The notes beneath the pieces are model-generated. The model did no database searches. It was not told where the DNA came from and saw only the letters and a program-made list of their open reading frames with translations. The position numbers and the translations under genes were made by a program. Source: Eucommia ulmoides (taxonomy: Eukaryota; Streptophyta; Magnoliopsida; Garryales; Eucommiaceae). Taken from it: DNA of 64,000 nucleotides. This document shows, one piece after another, positions 63,279 through 64,000 of this stretch. The stretch spans positions 3,100,001-3,164,000 of the forward strand of contig CM028334.1 in assembly GCA_016647705.1 (NCBI GenBank). Reading direction: 5' to 3'. Numbering within the stretch: the stretch's first letter is position 1; every line of letters starts with the position of its first letter.

Positions 63279-64000
63279 CTATAAAAACAAAAAGAAGAAC
63301 AAAATTTGTAAATGGCAACCAAATTTTGAACTTATTCTTTCTTTGTTGTTAAACATAAAAGAAATAAAATATGTTTAATTTTTTTTTGTATTAGAAAAGA
63401 GTTATATGTATTTATTTATTTGTATTTTTTTTTTGTTGTAAAATTGCAAGGAATAAAACTAAATGTACTCACCGATGCTATATAACTAACTTGAGGTGTT
63501 TTTTTTTTTTTTTTTTTTAGGTTGCTAAAATTTGTTTAGAAGGTCTTGGGCACATGACTCAATTATTCTCATGCCTTTACTATGTTCTTTGTTGTATAAC
63601 TTTTTGTTTGAGAACGAAACTGAGTTCATAAAGGCATTAGCAATAGATGGTGATAATGCATGTTGAATTACTATTACCTAAGTTTTGTGCATTGCTAAGT
63701 GTTATGTTTCTAGGTCATTATACGACTAAAGTTGAACTGCAAAGTTGTTAGGAAGACCGGTGTTTTAAAACAATATTTGATAGACATGACAAATTTCAGA
63801 GTTTTTAAGAGAAAAATTCACAGGAATGATATACAGATTGTGAATTTAAAGTTAAATGATGCATAATTAGATCAATTATAAGCGAAGTAAAAACAGAAAG
63901 ATAATTTAATTTTTCATTCGAGTTATATCTTATAAAAAAGAAATGGACTACAGAGATATCTGACATTGGTAGTATTTTCCATGAGTTCTTTAGCGGTGCA
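63279..64000. other. Probable intron or intergenic DNA of the partial gene
   Basis: AT-rich, with a T run at 63500-63519 and no exon-like open stretch that I can support on either strand. If the exon at 62970-63278 is real, this is at least partly its preceding intron. Confidence 0.4.

Overview
This is plant nuclear DNA, most likely from a eudicot. It is AT-rich, its genes have many GT-AG introns, and the proteins are plant-type: cytosolic ribosomal protein L37, a PXA/PX/nexin-C membrane protein and a chromomethylase. Between and inside the genes it is packed with plant transposable elements: Ty1-copia, TRIM, solo LTRs, an L1-type LINE, and PIF/Harbinger-like, hAT-like and MULE-like non-autonomous elements. 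No bacterial, organellar or CRISPR content is evident, apart from one stretch (about 6780-7099) that could be an organelle-derived insert.

Layout. 1-2850: repeat remnants and AT-rich DNA. 2849-4091 (+): RPL37, with a textbook ribosomal-protein promoter (site II motifs plus a telo box) and four exons, the first coding exon being only the ATG. 4426-7110: a TRIM, MITEs and a poly-T run. 7111-15183 (+): a decayed L1-type LINE carrying two insertions, each bounded by a 3-bp target duplication. 15528-17060: an element with terminal inverted repeats of about 240 bp carrying a broken copy of a fasciclin-like arabinogalactan gene (Pack-MULE-like). 17325-25667 (-): a 15-exon gene for a 1128-residue PXA-PX-nexin-C protein. 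25668-27996: a divergent intergenic region. 27997-55512 (+): a 20-exon, 823-residue CMT3-like chromomethylase (N-tail, BAH, DNA methyltransferase with embedded chromodomain). All its exons join in frame, although TEs stretch the gene to 27.5 kb. 55757-62392 (+): another decayed copia with a 2.05-kb solo LTR inside. 62970-63278 (-): the last exon of an unrecognised gene that enters from the right edge.

The central point is biological. The chromomethylase belongs to the family that maintains CHG methylation on transposons, and its own introns are a TE cemetery. Intron 1 holds a solo LTR split by a copia, which itself carries a hAT-like and a PIF-like element. Intron 9, which splits the chromodomain, holds two related copia elements, one inserted into the LTR of the other in opposite orientation, plus a PIF-like element containing a minisatellite. 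At least six other introns contain TRIMs. One solo TRIM LTR landed exactly on a 5' splice site, so its 5-bp target duplication is the splice donor. All coding exons remain open. Target-site duplications and exact reading-frame continuity across several insertions let the nesting order be read directly from the sequence.
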